Assembly: GCF_002803845.1 (NCBI RefSeq)
Contig: NZ_CP024985.1
Span: 186,001 to 250,000, forward strand
Reading direction: 5' to 3'
Source: Streptomyces lavendulae subsp. lavendulae
Lineage (GTDB): Bacteria > Actinomycetota > Actinomycetes > Streptomycetales > Streptomycetaceae
Length of the DNA stretch: 64,000 bases
A program made the translations under genes and the position numbers. The notes under the pieces are model-generated. The model was not told the DNA's origin. It did not search any database and saw only the letters and a list, made by a program, of their open reading frames with translations. This document shows positions 35,585 through 43,332 of this stretch, in pieces (positions within the stretch are counted from its first letter, which is position 1; the number at the start of each line of letters is the position of its first letter).

Positions 35585-35851
35585 ATGTCACCCTGCGGAG
35601 TCGTGAAGTGGTTCGACCCTGACCGGGGTACCGGTCTCATCAGCCAGGACGGGACCGGACCGGACATCCGGGCCGAAGCCCGGGCCATCCACGGAAAGGG
35701 CCCCTGTCTGCGACCCGGCGACAGAGTCCTCTTCGACCTCACCCACGACAGCGCCGGCCTGCGTGCCGACAACATCCACCGTCCGGAGGATGCCCTCAGC
35801 CAGGACGGACCAGGGCAACAGACGGACAGACGCGGCAATAGCCGGCTCTAG
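35585..35851 (+). CDS. Divergent cold-shock-domain protein
   Basis: 88 residues from ATG 35585 (M-S-P-C-G-V-V-K-W-F-D). Aligned with the normal protein at 50255, the start G-V-V-K-W-F, the S-Q-D-G-T-G-P-D-I and the D-R-V-L-F-D-L-T strands are kept. RNP1 (K-G-F-G-F-I) has become R-G-T-G-L-I, and RNP2 (V-F-A-H-Y) has become I-R-A-E-A, so most aromatic nucleic-acid contacts are lost. The TAG stop coincides with the CTAG target of the following IS5 element. Either a decaying or a repurposed cold-shock protein. Confidence 0.65.
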   Translation: MSPCGVVKWFDPDRGTGLISQDGTGPDIRAEARAIHGKGPCLRPGDRVLFDLTHDSAGLRADNIHRPEDALSQDGPGQQTDRRGNSRL

Positions 35852-36833
35852 GCAGTGTCTGATGGCTCTTGCCTGGGATGGTGGATCTATCACTGTTCTG
35901 GGCAGGGGTCTGGCATGGTGCGTCGGCATGAACTGACGAATGCTCAGTGGGAGCGCATAGCTCCGCTGCTGCCGGAGACCGGGAACCCAGGTGGGCGGTG
36001 GGCTGATCACCGTACCGTGGTCAACGGTGTGTTCTACCGGACGCGGACAGGGATTCCGTGGCGTGACCTGCCTGAACGCTACGGAACCTGGCAGACGGTC
36101 TACGAACGCCACCGCCGGTGGTCGGCCGACGGCACCTGGTCGAAGATCCTGCGCGCTCTGCAGGCCAGCGCCGACTCCACCGCCCAGGACGCGGACGGCT
36201 CGTGGGCAGTCAACGCCGACTCCACCACCTGCCGGGCCCACCAGCACGCAGCCGGAGCCCGGCACGCTCCTCCGGCCGACCATCCTGAAAAGGGGGTGGC
36301 GCGCGTGTGGACGGAGATGGCCGTGAGGCCCTGGGACGCTCCCGGGGCGGGCTGACCAGCAAGGTCCACCTGCTGACGGATGACCGCTGCCGGCCCCTGG
36401 CCTGGCTGACCTCGCCCGGTCAGCGTGGGGACAGCCCGATGTTCATCCCGCTCATGCAGGCCCTGAACGTGGCCCGCACCGGGCCAGGACGTCCGCGGAC
36501 CCGGCCGGACCGGGCCCGCGGCGACAAGGCCTACTCAAGCCGCGCCAACCGCGTCTACCTGCGCAAACGCGGGATCAAAGCAACCATCGCCCAGCCGGAC
36601 GACCAGCGTGCGAACCGCCGCCGCCTTGGTCGGGCCGGCGGCCGCCCACCGGCCTTCGACCGTGAGCAGTACCGCCGGCGCAACACCGTCGAACGCTGCA
36701 TCAGCAAGCTGAAACAGCACCGGGCCGTCGCGACTCGGTACGACAAACGCGACTACATCTTCCACGGCACCCTGGCCACCGCAGCCATCGTGATCTGGCT
36801 CCGCGACCTCACCAAAGAGCCATCAGACACTGC
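35852..36833 (+). mobile_element. Complete IS5-family element with perfect ends
   Basis: 19-bp perfect inverted repeats GCAGTGTCTGATGGCTCTT (35852-35870; complement at 36815-36833), flanked by CTAG on both sides (35848-35851 and 36834-36837). 982 bp. Identical ends and duplication indicate a recent insertion. Confidence 0.9.
35915..36355 (+). CDS. IS5-family transposase orfA
   Basis: ATG 35915 begins M-V-R-R-H-E-L-T-N-A-Q-W-E-R. The 146 residues include T-G-I-P-W-R-D-L-P-E-R-Y-G and the first catalytic aspartate in N-A-D-S-T-T-C-R-A-H-Q. It terminates shortly after entering the overlap with orfB. The sequence CCTGAAAAGGGGG near 36284-36296 contains A-AAA-GGG, a plausible -1 slippery site that would fuse orfA and orfB. 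Confidence 0.85.
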   Translation: MVRRHELTNAQWERIAPLLPETGNPGGRWADHRTVVNGVFYRTRTGIPWRDLPERYGTWQTVYERHRRWSADGTWSKILRALQASADSTAQDADGSWAVNADSTTCRAHQHAAGARHAPPADHPEKGVARVWTEMAVRPWDAPGAG

Positions 36834-36837
36834 CTAG
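36307..36837 (+). CDS. IS5-family transposase orfB (made by -1 frameshift)
   Basis: Lies in the -1 frame of orfA and overlaps it by 49 bp. Encodes A-L-G-R-S-R-G-G-L-T-S-K-V-H-L, G-D-K-A-Y-S-S (second D) and R-N-T-V-E-R-C-I-S-K-L-K (E). Its TAG stop (36835-36837) is not part of the element: it is supplied by the right copy of the CTAG target duplication. The full DDE set is intact. Confidence 0.85.
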   Translation: MDGDGREALGRSRGGLTSKVHLLTDDRCRPLAWLTSPGQRGDSPMFIPLMQALNVARTGPGRPRTRPDRARGDKAYSSRANRVYLRKRGIKATIAQPDDQRANRRRLGRAGGRPPAFDREQYRRRNTVERCISKLKQHRAVATRYDKRDYIFHGTLATAAIVIWLRDLTKEPSDTA

Positions 36838-36940
36838 CCACGGCCACCTCGGGCTCCATGGGGCGTGCAGGATTCCGTCGGCCTACGGATATGCCGTCGA
36901 GCCGATCAATGGCCGAACCTCGCTGCTGTGCCGGGGCAGG

Positions 36941-37501
36941 TCAGTAGCGCTTGACCAGAACCGAGTTGGAGACCTTGCGTGCACCGTTCGGGAGTTTCAG
37001 GAGCGATCCGTCCGGGTTCCGGTTGTCGCTCAGCTGTCGGTAGGAAAAGTCGTCCGTGAGAACGACGTAGATCGTGCGGGCAGAACCGGGCACGGCCTGG
37101 GACAGGTGGACATCGAAGGTGTACGGGCCGGGCCGCCCCAGATCATCCTTGTGATAGTAGTTCGTGTGCGGCACGGGCTTGCCAACGCCGTCGATCTGCA
37201 CTATCCAGCTCAGATGCAATCCGGCCCCGAGGGTGCAGTTGACTTCAGCGGTGAGGGACCCGTCCGATGCGACCGTCAGCTGCTTGGGCTCGACGGTCAC
37301 ATCCAGTCCCGGCTTGCCGCCGCAAGCGGGCAGGACCTGTCCCGGGCCGGCACCGCCGGAGGAAGGACCTGCCTGTGATGCCGAAGGGGCGGGTTTCGGA
37401 TCGTCGCGGTCGTCCTTGCCGCTGAACACGCCAGACCACAGTCCCAGACACCCCACGATGATCGAGCCCGCCACAGTGAGGATCGCGGCCCTCATGGTCA
37501 C
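36941..37501 (-). CDS. Hypothetical membrane-anchored or secreted protein
   Basis: 186 residues. The start ATG at 37501 overlaps the stop of the upstream gene as ATGA. An N-terminal hydrophobic span (A-A-I-L-T-V-A-G-S-I-I-V-G-C-L-G-L-W) precedes a Pro/Ser-rich linker and a beta-rich extracellular domain (L-T-A-E-V-N-C-T-L-G-A-G-L-H-L-S-W-I-V-Q, Y-T-F-D-V-H-L-S). C-G-L-W is not a convincing lipobox. No family recognised. Confidence 0.65.
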   Translation of the reverse strand: MTMRAAILTVAGSIIVGCLGLWSGVFSGKDDRDDPKPAPSASQAGPSSGGAGPGQVLPACGGKPGLDVTVEPKQLTVASDGSLTAEVNCTLGAGLHLSWIVQIDGVGKPVPHTNYYHKDDLGRPGPYTFDVHLSQAVPGSARTIYVVLTDDFSYRQLSDNRNPDGSLLKLPNGARKVSNSVLVKRY

Positions 37502-38052
37502 AGGCTCACCAACTGCCGATCCAGCTCATACAGCCCCCTCGATCCCCCGGCACCGAAGCCCTCGCCTACCGCAGCGACTTCGGCGCACCCCCGCCACAGG
37601 CGGGACGATTTCTCTCCCCCTGAAGACGATAACAACTTTCTGTAATCGAGTAGATACAAGAATGTACTGGTCGGGGTCCAGAGCAGCACCCCTTTCGCCG
37701 CCCGCCCCTCCGCGAGCCCGCCGTACAGCAGCCCCCTGGACCGCAGCACCGAGATCCGCGAGTCCTGGGGCCCAGCCGAGGCGGACACCTCTCCCTTCGC
37801 AGTTCTGTCCAGCAGCCCGGCTTCAGCCGGTCGCGCAGGCCCTGCTCGCCTTCGGGGCCGCGGGCGACGTCGGCCATGCGGGCCGCGAACAGGGGCCAGG
37901 CCCGGGTACTGACCAACAAGGGCCGTCTCCCGCTCAGGGCCGATCCAGTCCTGCGCACTGGTCACCAGCCGGCTGTTCGTCGCCGCGCCGACGCCTAGCT
38001 GTTGAAGGGCGGCAGGCCGGTCGGACAGGTCCAGATCGTTGGGAACGCTCAA
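37498..38052 (-). pseudogene. Hypothetical gene with two compensating indels
   Basis: Open for 184 codons, but coding character leaves the frame in the middle. Between about 37825 and 37918 the high-GC3 frame is a different one (V-S-T-R-A-W-P-L-F-A-A-R-M-A-D-V-A). On both sides the annotated frame is better. One extra base near 37918 and one missing near 37820 would explain it. ATGA coupling to the 36941-37501 gene and a 9-bp overlap with the gene upstream say it belongs to an operon. Function unknown. Confidence 0.5.
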
Positions 38053-38060
38053 CCTCTCGG

Positions 38061-38489
38061 TCAGCCGGCTCCCACATCGCGCGGGCGTCCGCCCGCCACC
38101 GTCCCCGGGGCCGGCCCCGGGGACGGGGCCGGATCAGGAACGGGAGCAGGAGCAGGACCAGAGGCGGCTTCTGGTGCGGCAGGCGCCGCGTACGGATCGG
38201 GATTCGGGGCGAGGGCGGACCGCGCGGCGGGCACCACGGCCGCGGGTCCGGCCTCTGGCACGGCGACGCCCGGCCCGGCAAGGAGGAAGGCGACGGCCTG
38301 GTCGACACCGACACAGCCGGGGAGCCCGGGGCCCTTCATTCCAAAATGGAGGCACTGGACAATGCCGTACAGGGTCCGGCGGTCACCGGGGACGGCGCAG
38401 CGGCGGCACGCGAGACCGTGTCCGAGGTACTCCCCCATCCGCTCACGTCCGGTCACCCGGGCACACGACGTCAGCATGCACAGGCACAT
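38061..38489 (-). CDS. Hypothetical protein with Pro/Ala-rich tail
   Basis: Start placed at ATG 38489 (M-C-L-C-M-L-T-S-C), 142 residues; longer starts run into a G/C hairpin at 38536-38560. The N-terminal ~70 residues carry several cysteines (L-A-C-R-R-C, I-V-Q-C-L-H, L-P-G-C-V-G-V-D-Q); the tail is a P-A-P-x-P-D-P repeat. First gene of a three-gene minus-strand unit. No function assigned; the start is uncertain. Confidence 0.4.
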   Translation of the reverse strand: MCLCMLTSCARVTGRERMGEYLGHGLACRRCAVPGDRRTLYGIVQCLHFGMKGPGLPGCVGVDQAVAFLLAGPGVAVPEAGPAAVVPAARSALAPNPDPYAAPAAPEAASGPAPAPVPDPAPSPGPAPGTVAGGRPRDVGAG

Positions 38490-38710
38490 CGTCCCAGACG
38501 CCCGAACCAGCACCCATCCACCTGACCAAAGAGATAGGGGCCCCCCCCGGGGGCCTTCGTCTTGCCCCAGGGGGTCTGCAGCCCCGTGTCGGTGACGCTG
38601 GGTCATCACTCCGGTGGCTGGTGAGGTTGCGGGTGCGGGAATCGGAAGTGAAGTTCTCGGTGAGAGAGCCGATCCGTGCCTCTCGTCTTCCGACTGATCC
38701 AGGAGCTTTC

Positions 38711-39178
38711 ATGGAGCGATCGAGGCGATATGAGGGTCCGCGCTGGGCTCGTTCGGCACTCCGTTTGGCTGTGGCGGGCGTCGGGGTCGCTGCCGCGATC
38801 ACGATGGTGGCTGCGGGGCCGGCCGCGCATGCGACGCCCGCCGGGGGTGCCGTGCCGCAAGTGGCTCCAAAGGCCGGGGAAACCCCGGCTCTGGACTGCT
38901 TCCACGTCGAAATCGGCAGCAACGCGACCTTTTTCGCGGTCCGGCCCCTGCTCGACGTGGTCGGGGTCGCCGGGCTCGAACTGCGGGAGCAGGGGAGTAC
39001 CACCTGGACGCGGATGCGCGAGACGTGGGGCGACGTCTTCCGGCTTGACAGCAACCGTCCACTGCGGGCCCCGTTCAGTCTGCGCTTGACGAACGAACTC
39101 GGTGTGACCACCACCTACATCAACATCATCCCCGCGAACTGGACGCCCGAACAGTCCTACTGCGGCACCGGCACCTGA
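38711..39178 (+). CDS. Secreted expansin-like (CBM63-type) protein
   Basis: ATG 38711 follows CCAGGAG; 155 residues. Signal peptide of ~40 residues with a hydrophobic core (L-A-V-A-G-V-G-V-A-A-A-I-T-M-V-A-A) and A-H-A cleavage region. The mature domain resembles the C-terminal carbohydrate-binding domain of bacterial expansins: W-T-R-M-R-E-T-W-G-D-V-F, P-F-S-L-R-L-T-N, I-I-P-A-N-W-T-P-E-Q-S-Y. The N-terminal double-psi barrel is absent, so it would bind rather than loosen polysaccharide. Confidence 0.6.
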   Translation: MERSRRYEGPRWARSALRLAVAGVGVAAAITMVAAGPAAHATPAGGAVPQVAPKAGETPALDCFHVEIGSNATFFAVRPLLDVVGVAGLELREQGSTTWTRMRETWGDVFRLDSNRPLRAPFSLRLTNELGVTTTYINIIPANWTPEQSYCGTGT

Positions 39179-39684
39179 CACACAGCCGTAGTGCGAGGGA
39201 GCGGCCGGCGTCTGGGTGCGCGGATCGCGCCCGGCTGGTCGTTTTGCCCCTCGTCCGCCAAGGCAGTCCCGGACTAGGGCGGCCAACTGGCCGGGGGCAA
39301 GCTGGCCGCGATTGCCCGGCCGGAAGTCGCAGCTGGGGCAGCGCTCGGCCATCTCCCGGACTCGGCCCGTAGAGGGATCCGCCACGGACCAGTGGTAGCC
39401 CGGCCCGACCGCGGGACAGCGCAGCGCGCCGTCAGAAGCCTTGGCAGAGCGCGCCCACCCCGCCCCCGCCCCCTTGGACCTTGGGGGCTGCCGGGCTGCC
39501 GCAGTCACCCCTGATGCGTGTCCGCAGTGTCCGGTTCAGTTGAGCTTGAGCAGGTTCAAGAGGCATGACCCGCGCCTTCTGCAGCCCCTTGCCCAGCGAC
39601 CGACCCAGTCGCGAGCGCGCAGCAGAAACGTCCACCCACGCTGACTGGGGCGTGTCGGTCCGCGGGGAGAGCCGTTGTCATGGT
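39179..39684. other. Intergenic region, about 500 bp
   Basis: A minus-strand frame around 39230-39440 has a cysteine pair (R-C-P-S-C-D-F-R-P-G) and could be the ruin of a small zinc-ribbon protein, but no start or clean end is visible. Confidence 0.35.
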
Positions 39685-40029
39685 GTGAGCGAATGCGACG
39701 ACCTCGACGACGGGGAATGGGCCGTGATCCGCGCGCTGTTGCCGCGCTGCGGGCCGGGCGGGCCGGATTACCGGGCCGTCGTCAACGGCATCCTGTGGCA
39801 GCAGCGAGGCGGCCGGCGCTGGCACGACCTGCCCGCCCGCTACGGGCCCTGGCACCGCTGCGCCGAACGTCTGCGCCTGTGGCAGACGGACGGCACCTGG
39901 CACAACGTCCTCACCTCTCTCGCCGCCAGCCGCCCGCTCCCCCGCCGCACGGAGCAGACCCGCGACACGCCGAAATCTTCCCTCGCGCGGGAGGAGATCG
40001 ACGACTGGAACAGCCCCTGGCTGCCATGA
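39685..40029 (+). pseudogene. N-terminal fragment of an IS5-family transposase
   Basis: Reads D-D-G-E-W-A-V-I-R-A-L-L-P, A-V-V-N-G-I-L-W, W-H-D-L-P-A-R-Y-G-P-W, typical of the N-terminal domain of IS5-family transposases, then loses similarity after about 80 codons. No catalytic residues or IS ends remain. Confidence 0.65.
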
Positions 40030-41215
40030 CCGCCACCGTGATCAGGCCGCCGTTGGCTCTTCTCGCCGTGTCTGCGGTCAGCGCCGGCCCACCCTCACCA
40101 CGTCCTCGTCGCGCTCCACCAGATGCCGCGGGCGCTCACCCTCGCGGCCCCGCCCGCACCGCACAGCCGCTCACGCAGCCGTATCAGGTGGGAAAGGCCC
40201 GCCACTTCCTTGAACCGGTCGAGAAGAAGGCCAATACGGCGGTCATCGCCCGCCCGCACGGCGACAGCAATGGCGTCGACAAGCTCATCGGGGTCCTCAG
40301 GCATGCGGAGAGTCTTCACCGATGCCAACCGATCCATCCCTGTCGCGACCAACAGACACCCGGCGCGCCCATGCAGGATGGCCCCCAGCGCACATCTTCC
40401 CCGCTATAGAGCCGCCCCATGGGGATTGCACCCACGCCACTCTAAAACGGCCCCGCACGCCCACAGAGCCAGCGGGCCGGTCTAGCAGGTGCCGTCGGCC
40501 GTGGCTGCGTGACGGCGACGTGTGACGGCGGCCGGTGCCCGGCCGACAGCACCCTAAAGGGGAAGAAGCCGACGCGGCGCCCTGCCCATCCCACCCGATC
40601 CGGCGTTCACGCACACGCCCGACCCGCCCCACGCCTCCCACAACCACCCGCACAGACCCCGATACCGCCCCCGGCGGGCCGGCACAGTGAGTGCAGAACC
40701 GCAGACCTGCCAAAACGGGGACACCAAAGCGTCCGGGCGCTGAATCAAAGGAAGGCCCGCTCCCCCGTTCAGCCGAGTGAGCCAGCAGGCATTCGGATGC
40801 GGGTACACACGTGCGGGCGATCCGGAGGAGCGCGGACAGGCGCACCCCGCATCGGGCGGTGTACGGCCGCCGGAGCAGCGAGGGCTCTGCCGGATCCTCG
40901 CCAGGTGCACCGAGCCGGACCACCCCGGCGCGTCGGAGGTGACCAACCTCGCCACCGCCGACTCGGTCGAGGAAGCCGCGGTGAAGGTGCGCCGACCGAC
41001 ACCGGCGCCGCGCCATGGACGGTGGTGATCAGCAGCGACACGCGGCGCGGCTGGCTGGAGGCGATCCGCAGCCTCAGTGGCACATCGACTACGACGGGAA
41101 GGACGAAGCGGTGGTGGGCCGCCCCGACCCCCTCATCGTTGGCGCCGCAGGACGCCTGCGCAAGTCATAGCTCGTCAGGAGCGGTCCGGCGGTGCCGTAA
41201 GGTGGGGTTCACCGA
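40030..41215. other. Long stretch without a supportable gene, 1186 bp
   Basis: All frames are either very arginine/proline-rich or short. A plus-strand scrap near 40910-41030 (V-T-N-L-A-T-A-D-S-V-E-E-A-A-V-K-V) looks like old coding sequence. No repeats or strong hairpins noticed. Confidence 0.4.
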
Positions 41216-41289
41216 CGCGGGGTGGAGCAGCTCGGTAGCTCGCTGGGCTCATAACCCAGAGGTCGCAGGTTCAAATCCTGTCCCCGCTA
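41216..41289 (+). tRNA. Initiator tRNA, tRNA-fMet (CAT)
   Basis: Full cloverleaf: acceptor CGCGGGG with CCCCGC-T, D-arm with AGCTCGGTAGCT, anticodon arm TGGG-CTCATAA-CCCA with three consecutive G-C pairs (the initiator hallmark), and T-arm CAGG-TTCAAAT-CCTG. The first acceptor pair C1-T72 is unpaired, another initiator feature. CCA is not encoded (TACTGA follows). Confidence 0.95.
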
Positions 41290-41299
41290 CTGAAATGAG

Positions 41300-41331
41300 A
41301 AGGCCCCGGATCCTCAAGGATCCGGGGCCTT
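41300..41331 (+). terminator. Terminator downstream of tRNA-fMet
   Basis: Perfect 14-bp stem AAGGCCCCGGATCC (41300-41313) with GGATCCGGGGCCTT (41318-41331), loop TCAA, 10 bp after the tRNA. It ends in TT-C-T and could also serve the converging 41356-43182 gene. Confidence 0.85.
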
Positions 41332-41355
41332 CTGCCTTGTCCGCCGTGGGTTGGA

Positions 41356-43182
41356 TCAGCCGACACGGTGGAAGGTGAATGAGCGGAAGAAACCGCCGTC
41401 ATCCGCCCATTCCACGTGGAGGGTGTTGCCCTGGGATTGCGTGACAAGGCGGGTGGGGGTCTGGGTGCAAAAGCGCTGTGGTTCGGACGACGTGACCGTC
41501 TCGGGGCTGAAGGTCAGAGCGTCGCCGATGGAAGCAAGTACGGAGAAGCCTTCGCAATGGTGGGCGTCGCCGTCCCAGACGAATTCGGCCCGGGCGTGGC
41601 CGGGTGTTCCTTGGTTGATTGTCATGCGCACGGATGAGGTGGTGTCGTTTCCGTCCTGGGCGCGCCATGTTCCGATGAAGGGGGCGGGGATCGTCTGGTT
41701 TTGTGGCGCGGTGCGGTGGAGGGTGGCTGTGGTTCCTTCTGATTTCCAGGTGAGGTCGGTGTCTCCTTGGCGTCGGAGGGTGATGTCTGCGTTGGTGGTG
41801 CAGAGATGGCTGGGGATTCCTGAGGTCGGGTTTGTTGTGAGGACGAGCAGTGTGCCGGCCGAGATGAGGGTTCCTTTTGACTGGCAGAGGGAGCTGGCGG
41901 TCGACGTCAGGATGTCCGCGGTCTCTGCGCCCACCGCGCCCTTGCGGATCTCGATGCGGCGCAAGGTAGGGGCTTTGTCTCCGGGCTTGGTGAATTCGCC
42001 TTGCCATGTGCCCAGGTAGTCGTCGGGGACCGCCGTCACACTGGTCTCAGTCGAGCGGGTCGGGTTCGGGGGCGAAGTTGGGTCGATCAGGTCCGGGCTC
42101 GGGGACGGCGTGGGCGATGCCGGAGGTGAAGGGCTCAATGTCGGGGGCGGCAGGGAAGCCGCAGGGGCCGGTGTGGGCCGGTTCGCCTGTTCCAGGGGGG
42201 GGTGCTGCCCGTTTCGCACGAGGGTGACGGCGGCCACCGCTGAGAGGGAGGCGGCGAGCGTCACGGCAACGGCCATCATGACGATCTGGCGTCGGCGGCG
42301 CGACCGGTCAGAGGGTGGCGAGACCGCGGTGGGGCTGCGGGGCGGGGAGGTGAGGGCCAGAGCTCCGCGGGGGGTGTTCTGTACAGCTGTCGGCTCGATG
42401 GCGTGCACACCCGCTGCCCGGGCGCTGAGTAGCCGGGCTGCGGCGTACTGCTCAACCAGTGCGGCGCGGGAGACGATCAGGATGGCGGAGGCTTCGCGTG
42501 AGGCTGCCGTGTAGGGCACAGGAAGATGTTCATCGTTACCGCTCCGGCCGGCGTCGTCGGCACGGGATGCGGCATCTGCTGCGCCGGATGGGTCGTCGTG
42601 TGCGGTGGCTTCGTCACGCACGCGGCGTACAGCGTCTTGGACCAGGCGGACTTGGTCCAGTCGGTGGTGTGCTTCACGTAGATCAGTGGCTGCCTGATCG
42701 GCGGCGGAAGCCAGTCCAGCCGCGTCGGCGCCCGGTGCCGTGCCGTGTTGTGAGGGCATCTGGAGGCCGGCGATGACGCCGAGGAGGATGTGGACCAGGC
42801 GCTCCGCGTCCTGCAGAGCCGCAGTTGCCTGCGCTGCCGCCTGTGCCGCCGTCACTCCCTCCATGGCGGTGTTCGGCTCGTCAGGGCCAAGAGGCTGCTG
42901 TGCGGTGGTTGCCTGCTCGTGGAGGCGCTGGGCCAGCGCCCATCTCGCGGCGCGCGCTCGCTCATCTCGCACCAGGTCATGCACGAGGCGTTTGAGCAGG
43001 TGCAGGTGGATCGTCTTGGTCCCGGAGCGGTACTCGCCCCAGCTCGTCTTGCTGATCTTGTACCGCTCCGCGAGCTCGCGGACCGTGAAGTCCTGGGTCA
43101 GATCTCGCAGGAACACCGCGAGCTCGTTGGCTTCATCGGTTTCCCCCTTGGGCCCGCCCTGTGGACGGCCGGCCTTCACCAC
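41356..43182 (-). CDS. HTH protein with single membrane span and extracellular domain
   Basis: 608 residues from GTG 43182. The N-terminus (residues ~18-75: L-A-V-F-L-R-D-L-T, T-V-R-E-L-A-E-R-Y-K-I-S-K-T-S-W-G-E-Y-R-S-G) is an HTH of the kind seen in actinobacterial membrane-anchored regulators. A helical cytoplasmic region follows, then R-R-R-R plus a hydrophobic span (I-V-M-M-A-V-A-V-T-L-A-A-S-L-S-A-V-A-A-V) at ~300, a Pro/Ser linker, and two similar ~100-residue beta domains (Y-L-G-T-W-Q-G-E-F, F-I-G-T-W-R-A-Q-D). Divergent from the tectonin-nuclease gene, with repeated GTTGTCCGC motifs between them. Confidence 0.75.
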   Translation of the reverse strand: MVKAGRPQGGPKGETDEANELAVFLRDLTQDFTVRELAERYKISKTSWGEYRSGTKTIHLHLLKRLVHDLVRDERARAARWALAQRLHEQATTAQQPLGPDEPNTAMEGVTAAQAAAQATAALQDAERLVHILLGVIAGLQMPSQHGTAPGADAAGLASAADQAATDLREAHHRLDQVRLVQDAVRRVRDEATAHDDPSGAADAASRADDAGRSGNDEHLPVPYTAASREASAILIVSRAALVEQYAAARLLSARAAGVHAIEPTAVQNTPRGALALTSPPRSPTAVSPPSDRSRRRRQIVMMAVAVTLAASLSAVAAVTLVRNGQHPPLEQANRPTPAPAASLPPPTLSPSPPASPTPSPSPDLIDPTSPPNPTRSTETSVTAVPDDYLGTWQGEFTKPGDKAPTLRRIEIRKGAVGAETADILTSTASSLCQSKGTLISAGTLLVLTTNPTSGIPSHLCTTNADITLRRQGDTDLTWKSEGTTATLHRTAPQNQTIPAPFIGTWRAQDGNDTTSSVRMTINQGTPGHARAEFVWDGDAHHCEGFSVLASIGDALTFSPETVTSSEPQRFCTQTPTRLVTQSQGNTLHVEWADDGGFFRSFTFHRVG

Positions 43183-43201
43183 AGCGGCACTCCCCCGGTT
43201 G

Positions 43202-43271
43202 GTTGTCCGCGTTGTCCGCTCTTCCGTGTCGCCTGAACTGCGTTAACGGACAACATCTATTGATGGACAAT
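43202..43271. promoter_or_regulatory. Cluster of TTGTCC/GGACAA motifs between divergent genes
   Basis: GTTGTCCGC occurs twice in tandem (43202-43210, 43211-43219), with GGACAAC at 43248-43254 and GGACAAT at 43265-43271 in the opposite sense. Likely binding sites of the HTH protein encoded on the left, controlling both directions. Confidence 0.5.
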
Positions 43272-43332
43272 CAGACCAGGTCGGACCGTGGGGCTCCAGC
43301 ACTTCCCAGACAAATTCCCTGGAGCGTCTCCT

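Noticed and set aside
38606..39508. 300-codon minus-strand frame opposite the expansin-like gene
   Set aside because: Shadow of a gene with a good signal peptide and ribosome site on the plus strand.
41216..41289. tRNA as an attachment site of an integrated element
   Set aside because: No integrase gene and no repeated 3' tRNA segment found in the window.
40509..41378. Long plus-strand frame ending across the tRNA
   Set aside because: It runs through the tRNA-fMet gene and terminator and has random composition.
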